A DNA stretch of 64,000 nucleotides from an uncultured Bryobacterales bacterium (GTDB lineage: Bacteria; Acidobacteriota; Terriglobia; Bryobacterales; UBA6623), in the NCBI GenBank assembly GCA_951813065.1, contig CATOTH010000011.1, positions 165,842-229,841 on the forward strand. The letters run 5' to 3'. Made by a program: the position numbers and the translations under genes. The notes under the pieces are model-generated. The model did not search any database. It was not told where the DNA came from and saw only the letters and a list, made by a program, of their open reading frames with translations. This document shows positions 17,880-27,055 of this stretch, piece by piece. The first letter of the stretch is position 1; every line of letters starts with the position of its first letter.

Positions 17880-18851
17880 TCATGCAGCAGCCTCCAGTTG
17901 TCTGGCTGGCGGCCGGGGCTGCCACAGGCGGTCTTCGCGGAGGAGGGTGTCGAGCAGGCCGACGAGACGGCGCATGACGGCGACGAGGGCGACTTTGTGG
18001 GGCTTGCCGTTGGCGGTGAGGCGCTGGTAGCAGGCTTGGGCGGAAGGCTCGCAACGGATCGCGGACAGGGCCGCCATGTAGAGCAGATGGCGGGGCTGGG
18101 CCCGGCCGCCACGGATGGAGCGGGCGCCGCGGTGCTGGCCGGAGTCGCGGTCAAAGGGGGCGAGGCCCAACAAAGAGGCGGCCTGACGGCGGCCCAGGGA
18201 GCCGAGTTCGGGCATGCCGGCACAGAGGCAAGCGGCGTTGACTGGGCCGAAGCCGGGGATCGACTGAATGATGGCGTCACGACGGGAGAGCACGGTGTCG
18301 GCCGCGATGCAGTCGCGCATACGGCGGTCGCAGTCGGCGATGTCGGCCTGCAGGGCGTCGAGCGTGGCGGAGGGGCAGGCGGCGGCCTCGGGGTCGAGTT
18401 CAGCACAGAGCTTGCGCAGGGCACCAAGCTGCTCGACGAGCTTGCGGCGGAGGGCGAGCAAGTCGCTGAGCCGGCACAAGATATCCTGCTGGGGCGGGGT
18501 GGATTCGAGGCCGTCGAGGAGGCCGAAGCGGGCGAGCATGGAGGCATCAACGCGGTCGTTCTTGGCGAGCTGGCCGATGGCTTCGGCGAAGCGCCGGGAG
18601 CGCACGGGATTGACCAGGACGGTTTGGAGGCCGGAGTCGAAGAGGCACTGGTGGAGGTTGCGGTGGTAGCGGCCGGTGGGTTCGAAGACGGTGCGGTAGA
18701 CACCGAGTTTGAGTAGCCAGTTGCGCAGAGCGCGGCGGCCGGTCTTGGTGTTGTCGAACTGGCGGTCAAGGCCAACGCCAAGAATGTGGACGTCGAGCTT
18801 CGACTTGCCGACATCGATGCCGGCGACGACAATAGAGGGAGAGTCAGTCAT
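17880..18851 (-). CDS. IS110 family recombinase (DEDD/Tnp20)
   Basis: A protein of about 323 residues. The RuvC-like DEDD domain shows VAGIDVGKSKLDVHIL (first Asp), VFEPTGRYHRNLHQ (Glu) and KNDRVDASMLARF (two Asp). The C-terminal Tnp20 domain has IQSIPGFGPVNAACLCAGMP, LLGLAPFDRDSG and GARSIRGGR with the conserved Ser. ATG 18851 was chosen over a TTG at 18875 because family homology begins just after it. Family length is normal and no frameshift is seen, so it may be active. Confidence 0.9.
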   Translation of the reverse strand: MTDSPSIVVAGIDVGKSKLDVHILGVGLDRQFDNTKTGRRALRNWLLKLGVYRTVFEPTGRYHRNLHQCLFDSGLQTVLVNPVRSRRFAEAIGQLAKNDRVDASMLARFGLLDGLESTPPQQDILCRLSDLLALRRKLVEQLGALRKLCAELDPEAAACPSATLDALQADIADCDRRMRDCIAADTVLSRRDAIIQSIPGFGPVNAACLCAGMPELGSLGRRQAASLLGLAPFDRDSGQHRGARSIRGGRAQPRHLLYMAALSAIRCEPSAQACYQRLTANGKPHKVALVAVMRRLVGLLDTLLREDRLWQPRPPARQLEAAA

Positions 18852-18875
18852 TCCTGCGTTCCTATCCTTTTGCAA

Positions 18876-19140
18876 TTCGGGTCTGCACCCACGCTTCCGT
18901 TCAGGGCGCGCAGGAACTGCTGCGACGGGCCGACCAAGCTAGCGCACGGACCTGCAATCCGAGGCGGAGAACGGTCCGACCCGTCGCCGCCGGTGGGGCC
19001 TGGCCAGGCCCCACCGGCGGCCTCCCTGCGTTGAGGCAAGGAGGGATCTGATACCTGCCGCAACGGTGGCTTACGCCACCTGCGGCACTGGGCAGAGAGG
19101 GTCCGGGCAAGCGGTGGCCATCCCTCTTTCCCCGGCACCT
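18876..19140 (-). ncRNA. Candidate IS110 bridge-RNA locus
   Basis: The non-coding end upstream of the recombinase contains a perfect 36-base palindrome at 18986-19021 (18-base arms) and a second hairpin at 19056-19087 with TGCCGCA/TGCGGCA and GGTGGC/GCCACC pairing around a TTAC loop. IS110-group elements encode a structured bridge RNA in this position that guides target and donor choice. The location and the strong stem-loops fit; guide loops cannot be assigned without the donor and target ends. Confidence 0.45.
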
Positions 19141-19174
19141 CTATAACATAAAAGGGGGAGCGCAGGGGCCGCGA

Positions 19175-19815
19175 CTGGCTGGACGTGGCGAGGTGCGCGG
19201 CTGGTGTACCGCATGCAGACCCAAGCTCCCGGGATCGTGGACCTGGCCGACGAACCCGCTTCGGGCCGGAAGCTCGACGGACGCGACGACCCCTTCACGG
19301 AGCCGTTTGGGCGACAGTGCCTGCTCGCGCGGCGGGTGGTCGAGCGAGGAGTCCGCCACTCACTGCTGGTCCATGGCTGGGAAAACGGAGTGTACAGCTG
19401 GGACCATCACAAGCAGATCCGCGAGTGGCTACCTCCTCGCGCGCAGGAAGTGGATTTGCCGACCGCGGGACTGATTCAGGACTTGAAGTCTCGAGGAGTG
19501 CTCGACCAGACACTTCTGGTCTTCACCACGTAGATGAGCCGGACGCCGTTCATCGCCCGCAAGGCATACGGGTCCCGGGTGGGGCGTGACCACCATCGGC
19601 ATTCGATGGTGACATGATTCGCCGCCGCGGGAGTCAAGGGAGACTCCACCGTCGGTGCCACCGACGAGTTCAGCGTCAGTTGCGCAGAAGAGGCGATCCA
19701 TGTGTGCGACATCCATGCCACGGTCCAGCACTTGATGGGCCTGAATCAGGATGCACTGACCTATCTCCACGGGGGCCGACACAAGCGCCTCACTGATACA
19801 GGTGGCGAGTACTGA
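19175..19815 (+). pseudogene. DUF1501 gene remnant, 5' truncated and frameshifted
   Basis: Homology starts at about 19204 with MYRMQTQAPGIVDLADEP, continues through CLLARRVVERGVRHSLL and AGLIQDLKSRGVLDQTLLVF, and then stops. It resumes in other frames as RKAYGSRVGRDHHRHS and finally as DSTVGATDEFSVSCAEE, HVCDIHATVQHLMGLN and LTYLHGGRHKRLTDTGGEY before a TGA at 19813-19815. These are ordered pieces of a DUF1501 (sulfatase-like, exported) protein. The N-terminal half is missing next to the IS110 element. Confidence 0.78.
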
Positions 19816-19923
19816 CGGAGATCTTGGCCTAACCAGTCGGCTTGACCCGCTGAGAGCAAGCGTGCCAGCGGGCGCAAGTTGCAACGCGCCAAGCCGCTGC
19901 TTACCATTGGGAAAGCATTGTTC

Positions 19924-20946
19924 ATGACACGTCGCGAACTCCTGCTGGCAGGCGCGGCTGCGCCTGCGGCTCTGGAGGCCATCACGCCAACCAAACAACT
20001 CGGCCTTGACCTGTTCAGCCTTCGTTCCCAGGGCTGGACCGCGTTCCAGCTTCTGGACTTCGCCCACGCCCACGGCGCGGCCGTGGTGAATTTCTCCGAA
20101 CCCCGATTTCTCGGCAGCACCGATTCCGACCATCTCAAGCGTGTGCGCGAGCACGCGGACTCGCTGGGCGTGAGGATCGAGGTCGGTTTCGGGTCGATCT
20201 GCCCGACCTCCACTCGTTTCGTCAAGGAAGACGGCTCCGCGCGCGATCAACTGCTCAGGATGTTCGGGATCGCCCGGATCCTGGGCTCTCCCTTCGTGCG
20301 GTGCTACCTGGGCAGTGCGGAAGAGCGCAAGGGCGAGATTCCCCTTGAGCAACACATCGACAACACGATCGCCGCCTGCCGGTCCGTCCGCGACGAGGAC
20401 GGGCGCCACGGCATCAAGATCGCCGTGGAGAACCATGCCGGCGATCTGCAGGCCCAGCAGCTCCGCGACCTGGTCGAGGAGGCCGGTACCGATTATGTCG
20501 GCACCTTGCTTGACGCAGGCAACGCCACCTGGACGCTCGAGGATCCCTTCCATACGCTCGAAGTGCTGGCGCCGCTTGCCCTGACGACGGGCATTCGGGA
20601 CTCCCGGATCTGGATCGAGGACGGCGCGGTCAGCGTCATGTGGGTTCCGATGGGCCGGGGCAGTATCGGGATGGAGCGATGGGCCCAGCGCTTCTTCGAA
20701 CTCAGGCCCGACCTGGCGTTTTCCCTCGAGATCATCAATCTCCGCTCGGCCCGAAAGTTTGCTGTCCGCGACAAGGGGTTTTGGAAGCACTACCGGGACG
20801 TGCCGGCTTGGGTCTTCCAGGGATTCATGGAACTGGCCCGCGATGGCGAGCCCTACGTGCAAGCCAAGGGCGATCCTGTTGAACTCGAGCGACGGGAGGT
20901 TGAGGCCGACTTGGCGTACAGTCGGGAGTTGCTGGGGCTCGCCTAG
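19924..20946 (+). CDS. Sugar phosphate isomerase/epimerase-like TIM-barrel protein
   Basis: A 340-residue protein. It begins MTRRELLLAGAAAPAALEA, a short Tat/Sec-like signal with twin Arg. The rest resembles xylose-isomerase-like TIM-barrel proteins: LGLDLFSLRSQGW, GIKIAVENHAGDLQAQQL (metal-binding Glu), GTLLDAGNATWTLEDP (Asp) and FSLEIINLRSAR (Glu). ATG 19924 was preferred over an ATG at 19879, which adds 15 unconserved residues. Substrate unknown. Confidence 0.78.
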   Translation: MTRRELLLAGAAAPAALEAITPTKQLGLDLFSLRSQGWTAFQLLDFAHAHGAAVVNFSEPRFLGSTDSDHLKRVREHADSLGVRIEVGFGSICPTSTRFVKEDGSARDQLLRMFGIARILGSPFVRCYLGSAEERKGEIPLEQHIDNTIAACRSVRDEDGRHGIKIAVENHAGDLQAQQLRDLVEEAGTDYVGTLLDAGNATWTLEDPFHTLEVLAPLALTTGIRDSRIWIEDGAVSVMWVPMGRGSIGMERWAQRFFELRPDLAFSLEIINLRSARKFAVRDKGFWKHYRDVPAWVFQGFMELARDGEPYVQAKGDPVELERREVEADLAYSRELLGLA

Positions 20947-21023
20947 TTCCACCGCGATTCTCGCCCTTCCGGGAGCCGCTCCCTGATTCGACTAATCTCG
21001 TTCAAACACCCTGAGGTATGACA

Positions 21024-22265
21024 ATGTACATCCGCACCCTCCTTGTTTCGATCCTGGCCGCCGCGAGCGTCCTCGCGGCCGAGATCCCGCGCGCGAAGCC
21101 GTCCGAGGTCGGGCTCTCGCAGGAACGCCTCGACAGGATCACGAGCGCTCTGGAGGCCGACGTTCAGGCGGGCCGATTGGCCGGGGCGATCGGCGTCATC
21201 GCCCGCAAGGGCAAGATCGCCTACTGGAAGAACGTCGGCATGGCCGACCGCGAGAACGCAGAGCCTATGCGCGACGATGCGATCTTCCGCATCTACTCGA
21301 TGACCAAGCCGATCGTAGGCGTCGCCCTGATGACCTTGTACGAGGAAGGCAAGTTCGCGCTCACCGACCCGGTCAGGAGGCATATTCCCGAACTCGGGGG
21401 CTTGATGGTCTGGGAAGGCGGCAAGAAGGTTCCGTCTGAGCGCGAGATGACGGTCCAGGACCTCATGCGGCACACCTCTGGCCTGACGTACGGACTATTC
21501 GGTGACAGCGCCGTTGACGAGATGTACGAAAAAGCCAACGTCCTAGGCGGCAACAAGTCGATCGATGACTTTATCCAGAAGCTGTCCAAGCTGCCGCTCA
21601 AGCACCAGCCCGGATCGGCCTGGGAGTACAGCGTTTCCGTCGACGTGCAAGGCAGGCTGATCGAGGTGCTCTCGGGAAAGGACCTTGCGACGTTCATGAA
21701 GGAGCGTGTGTTCGAGCCGCTGGACATGCCTGACACGACATTCGTGATTCGCCCCGAGGACGAGGACCGGTTCGCGCAGGTGTACTTGCGCACCAGGGAC
21801 AGGACCGGGATCGAGCCCGCCCCCAAGAATCGGTCATCGCGGTACTACAACCGGGACAGCCGCTGGTATTCGGGTGGCGGCGGGCTCGTGTCCACCGCAC
21901 GTGATTACCTCCGCTTTTGCCAGATGATGCTGAACGGCGGGGTGCTCGACGGCGAGCGGATTCTCAGCCGCAAGACAGTCGAGCTGATGACGATTGATCA
22001 CATTGCCGAACTGCCCCGCGCCTCTTCGATTTCTCGCCCGGGCTACGGTTTCGGCCTTGATTTCGCGGTCCACCTCGACCCCGCCAAGAGCGGGCTCAAC
22101 GGCTCCCCCGGCGAGTACAACTGGGGTGGGTTGGCCGGCACGATCTTCTGGATCGATCCCAAAGAGGAGATGATCGGCCTGTACCTGATCCAGGTGCTGC
22201 CGCCTCGCCTGGGCGCTGGCGGACCGCAATTCAAGCGGCTCGCCTACCAAGCGATCGTCGATTGA
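21024..22265 (+). CDS. Exported serine hydrolase, class C beta-lactamase fold (copy A)
   Basis: A 413-residue protein with a signal peptide (LLVSILAAASVLAAEIP). The catalytic S-x-x-K is in IYSMTKPIVG near residue 95. EYSVSVDVQGRLIEVLSG holds the position of the Tyr motif. GLAGTIFWIDP is the C-terminal triad region typical of EstB/serine hydrolase family proteins, which are mainly esterases or peptidases. GAGG precedes ATG 21024 at good spacing, so it was preferred over ATG 21018. The adjacent gene is a close paralogue. Confidence 0.85.
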   Translation: MYIRTLLVSILAAASVLAAEIPRAKPSEVGLSQERLDRITSALEADVQAGRLAGAIGVIARKGKIAYWKNVGMADRENAEPMRDDAIFRIYSMTKPIVGVALMTLYEEGKFALTDPVRRHIPELGGLMVWEGGKKVPSEREMTVQDLMRHTSGLTYGLFGDSAVDEMYEKANVLGGNKSIDDFIQKLSKLPLKHQPGSAWEYSVSVDVQGRLIEVLSGKDLATFMKERVFEPLDMPDTTFVIRPEDEDRFAQVYLRTRDRTGIEPAPKNRSSRYYNRDSRWYSGGGGLVSTARDYLRFCQMMLNGGVLDGERILSRKTVELMTIDHIAELPRASSISRPGYGFGLDFAVHLDPAKSGLNGSPGEYNWGGLAGTIFWIDPKEEMIGLYLIQVLPPRLGAGGPQFKRLAYQAIVD

Positions 22266-22327
22266 TCGAGCGCAGTTGCAATCGTATTGGCAAGTCCTTT
22301 CCATCTGTATTTCGAAATGGTTTCACC

Positions 22328-23575
22328 ATGAAGTTGCGCATATCATTTCTCGCTCTGACACTATCCGCCACTGCCCTGGGTGCCGAGATCCCCCGGGTTT
22401 CCCCGTCCGAGGTCGGCCTCTCGCAGGACCGGCTTGACCGAATCACCCGGGCCTTGCAAGCCGATGTCGACCGCGGCCATCTAGCGGGCGCGATCGGTGT
22501 TGTCGCCCGCCGCGGCAAGATCGCCTACTGGCAACCGGTAGGCATGGCTGACCGGGAAGCCGGAGCGCCGATGCGCGATGACACGATTTTCAGAATCTAT
22601 TCCATGACGAAACCGATCATCGGGGTCGCCCTGATGACGCTGTACGAAGAGGGCAAGTTCGCGCTGGGCGACCAAGTCAGGAAGTACATTCCCGAACTTG
22701 GCAGACTCCCGGTGGTGACAGACGAGGCCGAGGTGGAGGCACGGCGCGAGATGACCGTGCAGGACTTGATGCGGCACACGGCGGGGATGTCGTACGGCGG
22801 TTCGGCCAACAGCAAGCACCCGACCGACAAGCTCTTCCGGGAGCTCAATGTCCTTGGTGACAACCGGTCGATCGACGACTTCATCGAGAAGCTCGCAAAA
22901 CTACCCTTGAAACACCATCCCGGCTCGGCCTGGGAATACAGCGTCTCCGTTGACGTGCAGGGGAGATTGATCGAGGTGCTGTCGGGCAAGGACCTCGCTA
23001 GCTTCCTGGAAGAGCGTGTCTTCGGGCCGCTGGATATGCGTGACACGAGCTTCACGGTCCCGCCCCCCAAGAAGGACCGGTTTGTCCAGATGTACAGCCG
23101 GACCGAAGACAGGCAGGGAATCGAGCCGTCTCCGCCAAGCCGCTCGACAGGCTACTTCGATTACGAAAGCAAGTGGTACTCAGGCGGCGGGGGCCTAGTT
23201 TCGACAGCCCGTGACTACCTGCGGTTCTGCCAAATGTTGCTGAACGGCGGTGTGCTGGACGGGAACCGCATCCTAAGCCGCAAGACGCTCGAGCTGATGA
23301 CCACAGACCACGTCAAGGGTGTCCGCCGCGCATCGTCGGTACTTTCGCCCGGCTATGGTTTTGGTCTCGATTTCGCCGTTCACATGGACCGCGCCAAGAG
23401 CGGCCTGAACGGGTCCGTCGGGGAGTACAACTGGGGAGGCCTAGCTGGCACAATCTTCTGGATCGATCCGATGGAAGAGATGGTCGGCCTTTACATGATT
23501 CAGGCGCTGCCGCCGCGCTTCAGTGACAGCCGGGGCCAGTTCAAGCGCCTCGCCTACCAGGCAATCGTGGATTGA
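22328..23575 (+). CDS. Exported serine hydrolase, class C beta-lactamase fold (copy B)
   Basis: A 415-residue paralogue of the preceding gene. It has a signal peptide (ISFLALTLSATALGAEIP), S-x-x-K in IYSMTKPIIG, EYSVSVDVQGRLIEVLSG and GLAGTIFWIDP. Long identical stretches show a tandem duplication. Differences cluster around PELGRLPVVTDEAEVEA and MSYGGSANSKHP, near the substrate cleft. The start was moved to ATG 22328, where the signal peptide begins. It lies 62 bases after copy A. Confidence 0.85.
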   Translation: MKLRISFLALTLSATALGAEIPRVSPSEVGLSQDRLDRITRALQADVDRGHLAGAIGVVARRGKIAYWQPVGMADREAGAPMRDDTIFRIYSMTKPIIGVALMTLYEEGKFALGDQVRKYIPELGRLPVVTDEAEVEARREMTVQDLMRHTAGMSYGGSANSKHPTDKLFRELNVLGDNRSIDDFIEKLAKLPLKHHPGSAWEYSVSVDVQGRLIEVLSGKDLASFLEERVFGPLDMRDTSFTVPPPKKDRFVQMYSRTEDRQGIEPSPPSRSTGYFDYESKWYSGGGGLVSTARDYLRFCQMLLNGGVLDGNRILSRKTLELMTTDHVKGVRRASSVLSPGYGFGLDFAVHMDRAKSGLNGSVGEYNWGGLAGTIFWIDPMEEMVGLYMIQALPPRFSDSRGQFKRLAYQAIVD

Positions 23576-23621
23576 TTCGCCTTCCACGGCGGAGTTGGTA
23601 CAAGAAGGAAGGGTGTGCGCT

Positions 23622-24608
23622 ATGTTCCGTCTGACAGTTTGGCTCACCGCAACCTTCCTAGTCTTTGTACCGTCCTCCTATGCTTCCCAAGACGATTCCG
23701 GGGGTGGCAGCCCGTCGCCCGACTACGAGCAGTGGAGCAGACAAGAAATCCTCTCCGCTTTGAGCGGCTTGCAAGTTTCTCCGGAAGGCGAGTGCGAAGC
23801 CGAGGGGGTCGAGTCCTCCACTTGGGCTGGACTGCAAGACAGGATTGCCGAACTTCATGACGGCCCACTGTCTCCCTATGACGGCATCGTATTCCCGAAT
23901 TACCACTATGTCCAGATCGAGCACATCGTCGCCCGAAAGGAAGCCGACGAGTCCGGCTTGTGCAACCAAGGGCAAGAGAAGCGCGAGGAATTCGCGGCCG
24001 ATCTGCTCAATCTGACGCTCGCGCCCGGTTCCCTGAACGCTTCGAAGGGCGATCGCGACGCCCACGATATAGAGACTGCCGAGACTTCGCTGTTCCGGGA
24101 AAACCTCACTGAGCACGGACGGTGCTGGTGGGCGGCCCATACCGTACGTGTCAAGGAGAAGCACATGCTGAGTGTCGATGCAGACGAAAAATCAAGCTTG
24201 AACTCGATTCTTGAGGACTGCGTCGAGGCGCAGGTCTATCGCCCCAAGCTTGCAGCCGGCACTGACTGGGTGTTCAGGGCGGAGTTCTTGGTTGAGTTGG
24301 ACGGCGCTCATGCGATTTTGCAATGCTCTGATCCTGTCGCGGACGCCTCAAGCCTGGAACAAGCTGTCGGGGTGGCGTCTCCGCACCTGTCCAGCATCGC
24401 CTGCGTCCAGGCTGTCGATCCGAGGGCGGCCCGCATCGCCGATGTGCAAAATGCCTGCATACAAGTCTTGGAGTCGAAGAATCTGTCAGTAACTTGTGGG
24501 AATATCCAGGCGAACTGCCCCGATGTCGATCCGATCCTAGAAGGGGAGCCATTGTACGGGTCCGGGCGCGACGGAGACAGCGATGGCGTCGCTTGCGAGG
24601 ATCTGTGA
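23622..24608 (+). CDS. Exported HNH-like nuclease with C-terminal excalibur domain
   Basis: A 328-residue protein with AAGGAAGGG upstream and a signal peptide (LTVWLTATFLVFVPSSYAS). Near residues 95-155, VQIEHIVARKEADESGLC followed by LLNLTLAPGSLNASKGDRDA fits an HNH nuclease arrangement (His, Asn, Asn/Lys). The C-terminus, PLYGSGRDGDSDGVACEDL, is an excalibur-type calcium-binding motif with its paired Cys. Extracellular nucleases with this pairing are known. The middle part is unassigned. Confidence 0.65.
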   Translation: MFRLTVWLTATFLVFVPSSYASQDDSGGGSPSPDYEQWSRQEILSALSGLQVSPEGECEAEGVESSTWAGLQDRIAELHDGPLSPYDGIVFPNYHYVQIEHIVARKEADESGLCNQGQEKREEFAADLLNLTLAPGSLNASKGDRDAHDIETAETSLFRENLTEHGRCWWAAHTVRVKEKHMLSVDADEKSSLNSILEDCVEAQVYRPKLAAGTDWVFRAEFLVELDGAHAILQCSDPVADASSLEQAVGVASPHLSSIACVQAVDPRAARIADVQNACIQVLESKNLSVTCGNIQANCPDVDPILEGEPLYGSGRDGDSDGVACEDL

Positions 24609-24831
24609 TTGGCTGCCTATCCGTGTCAAGTATGAAGCTAGTCCCTATTGAGTTCCCCGGACGGGCTAATGGGCCGACCAAGACAATTTAGAGGGGTACT
24701 CATTCTAATTCCGTTTGACACATCGTCCCAATAGATCCCGGGCAGGATGCGGAATGGGATATACTGACGCCCGGCTGTGGCGTGGACGCCTTACCTGAGG
24801 GCGTAAACGGCTTGCGCTAGGAGCGGCAATC

Positions 24832-25068
24832 GTGATCCTGGTTCGACACGGATCGATCCGTCATCTGGTAGCTCTCGGTGCCTTGGCGTCAACGGCTTTC
24901 GCGGCGGAAATCCCGCCAACTGGCAAGAGTGTCCAACTGTTCGATGGCAAGGGCCTCGAGAGCTTTGACACGTTTGTCTTCGGGCACGGGTTCAATCAGG
25001 ATCCAGAGGGAGTCTTTCGCGTCCATGACGGCATGATCCGGGTGGAGGGAATGCCGTACGGGTACTGA
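24832..25068 (+). pseudogene. DUF1080 (3-keto-disaccharide hydrolase) N-terminal fragment
   Basis: A 78-residue frame from GTG 24832 with a signal peptide (LVALGALASTAFAAEIP), then VQLFDGKGLESFDTFVFG and DPEGVFRVHDGMIRVEG, the beginning of the DUF1080 lectin-like hydrolase fold. Intact members are about 200 residues or more. The frame stops at 25068 and no further homology is seen downstream, so the gene is truncated. Confidence 0.6.
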
Positions 25069-25897
25069 CGCTGGAACCGGATAACGTTGCGAGCGGCCGA
25101 AGCTGCCGCGATGCAGGCAATGCCATTGCACGCCCCGCAAACCACTGTTCCGACAAGCCATTCATCGAAGCTTGGAGATTTCCGCATCATACTCCTGAGA
25201 ATCTCCATGAACAGCATGAAGAATTCGGTTGCCAAAGCTACTTGAAGCCCGATTCGCAATAGAAGACGCACGTTACGGTACCCGATCAATCCGATGCGAC
25301 TTCAGTCGCATCCCGGCCCGAAGCCGAGCATATACATGATCCCCAATCATTCCGAGGGCCCGTAGTGCCATGTTGACATCGCTCCAACTGGGATAGTTCT
25401 ACTGTGCCACGAGGTCGACACTGGCCGGTGGGGCAGCCATTGAGGTGCCTGCCAGCCGCAAGGAATGGCTGCGGTTTGCATTCATGAGTTTTGCCCTGTG
25501 GCGCTCATCATGAGCCAGGACTCATCGGCGCCTCTGTGGTCTCGTCCGTCCAATGAGCAATCCTTGCGACTCTACATAGACAAGACTCCCCGGAGAGTGG
25601 TCTGACGCAAGCCCATGGATGCTCCGATCCAGGAATCACCAGAGCGGGATCGAGGCACAGACGAGAGGCCATACCGGCAATCTTCCTTCGAATGGAGGAG
25701 TTGTGAGCCGCCAAGCGGGGCGCGCGGCTGGACTCATCACGCTACAGGCGGGCTTGAGTAATCCACGGGGCGAGCAGCGGGATGCCGTGGGTACGCCGTT
25801 CAGCACGGCTGCGATAATGACCGCCTTGACCAAGTCGACGCGAATTGGTGTGAACGGGTTGCTGCGTGTTCTCCTAGGCCCTATTGATGACAGACGC
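25069..25897. other. Gene-poor interval
   Basis: About 830 bases after the DUF1080 fragment. Upstream extension of the next reading frame to 25619 is possible but its sequence looks unselected. I see no RNA, repeat or transposase remnant. Confidence 0.4.
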
Positions 25898-26410
25898 ATG
25901 ATGCCTCTCGTCCTAGCCATTTCGGTTCTCCTGCTGCCCGTCTTGGGACTGGCGCAAGGGAGTCTTGGGGATTGGGCAGTCAACAATCCGTATCAGTACA
26001 CCCTTGAACCGCATCCATCGGCGCGGCTGACCAGCGACTCGAAGAACAACATCAAGGCAGTTCTCACTCTTTTTGTCCCATGCGGGGACGGTCCCGGCAT
26101 TGCGCCGGAATCCGATGCAGTAGAAATGAGATTGACGTTTTGGATTGGCAATTCCGTGAGACATGAATGGTCCCCGGACGGTCCAACGAGGAAGATATGG
26201 TTTCGATTCGATGGTGAGCCGACTGAGGTTCATGAGCGGTACATATATGCCGGGCACATTATTCCAGCCAATGGAACGGACGACCTTCTGAATCGGATGA
26301 TTCAGCATCAGAGATTGAAAGTACGTCGGGAGCAGGATAGCGTGGCCTACACGTTCAACTTGAGTGACACGTCGAAGGCTGTTGCACATGCCAGATCACT
26401 CTGTGGCTGA
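25898..26410 (+). CDS. Hypothetical exported protein
   Basis: About 170 residues if started at ATG 25898, which gives a clean signal peptide (MPLVLAISVLLLPVLGLAQG). The mature part is beta-rich, with TLFVPCGDGPGIAPESDAVE and a C-terminal AYTFNLSDTSKAVAHARSLCG. Two Cys could form a disulfide. I do not recognise the family. Longer starts (25619, 25817) would put the signal segment in the middle of the protein. Confidence 0.5.
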   Translation: MMPLVLAISVLLLPVLGLAQGSLGDWAVNNPYQYTLEPHPSARLTSDSKNNIKAVLTLFVPCGDGPGIAPESDAVEMRLTFWIGNSVRHEWSPDGPTRKIWFRFDGEPTEVHERYIYAGHIIPANGTDDLLNRMIQHQRLKVRREQDSVAYTFNLSDTSKAVAHARSLCG

Positions 26411-26725
26411 AGGGATCGACAAGAGTATCGATCCCCTCGGACCAACTCAGCCAACACGAGGTCGATCACGGCACCCTGCAACGAGCCAAGACGCGACGCA
26501 CCAAGCCAGACAGAGCCGGTTGGACGGACGCGTCCAACAAGAGGGGTGTTCCTGCGACTTGATTCGGAGTCAGCCAGACGCCTGATCCAGATCGAAGGGT
26601 TCCATTGCGGGCGAGTGTCAATCGACACCTCGCCGCCTGTTTCCATACCGCGAAATGTAGAGCGATCACCCAGCAGCAGCAAATTATAGGCTGGATTCCA
26701 AACGGCCGACGCCACCCCAATCGTC

Positions 26726-27055
26726 GATTCCGAGGAGGTCGTCGCGCGCGACCAGCGGTACCTGGTACGCAACTATGGCCGCTACCCGCTCGTCGTCCGG
26801 CGGGCGCGCGGAGTCTACCTCCACTCGCATCCGCGCATCGTCGCCGCGCTCCAGGAGCAGCTCGGCACGTTGTTGCACTACTCCAACCTCTACTACCAGC
26901 CGCACCAAGGCGCGGTGGCAGAGCGACTGGCCGCTCTCAGCGGGCTGCCGAGTACGTTCTTCTGCAACAGCCGTGCCGAGGCAGTGGAGGCAGCGCTCAA
27001 GATCGCCAAGGGGCACGGCCGCGCCCGGAACGAGGCCAAACACGAGATCGTGGCT
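26726..27055 (+). pseudogene. Acetylornithine aminotransferase (argD) fragment
   Basis: One frame reads EEVVARDQRYLVRNYGRYPL then jumps to HPRIVAALQEQLGTLLHYSN, LYYQPHQGAVAERLAALSG, FFCNSRAEAVEAALKIAKG and NEAKHEIVA. These are ordered pieces of the class III aminotransferase ArgD, with about 25 residues missing after RYPL and everything after KHEIVA lost. It has no start codon or ribosome binding site of its own. It is GC-richer than its surroundings. Confidence 0.7.

Larger units (their letters stand above)
17766..19150 (-). mobile_element. IS110-type insertion sequence
   Basis: The element spans from the abrupt end of the PSD1 homology (about 17766) to just before the DUF1501 homology (somewhere between 19141 and 19175). 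It holds one intact recombinase gene on the minus strand and about 270 bases of structured non-coding sequence upstream of it. IS110 elements lack terminal inverted repeats, which agrees with none being visible here. Exact ends cannot be fixed from one copy. Confidence 0.75.

Noticed and set aside
17691..18716. 341-codon plus-strand frame opposite the IS110 recombinase
   Set aside because: Gly/Ala/Glu-rich antisense of an intact DEDD/Tnp20 recombinase.
19429..20952. 507-codon minus-strand frame opposite the TIM-barrel gene
   Set aside because: It runs across both the TIM-barrel gene and the DUF1501 remnant, and the plus strand has the recognisable motifs.
26347..26772. 141-codon minus-strand frame
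   Set aside because: No start signal or recognisable family; it overlaps the 3' end of the exported protein gene and the argD fragment.
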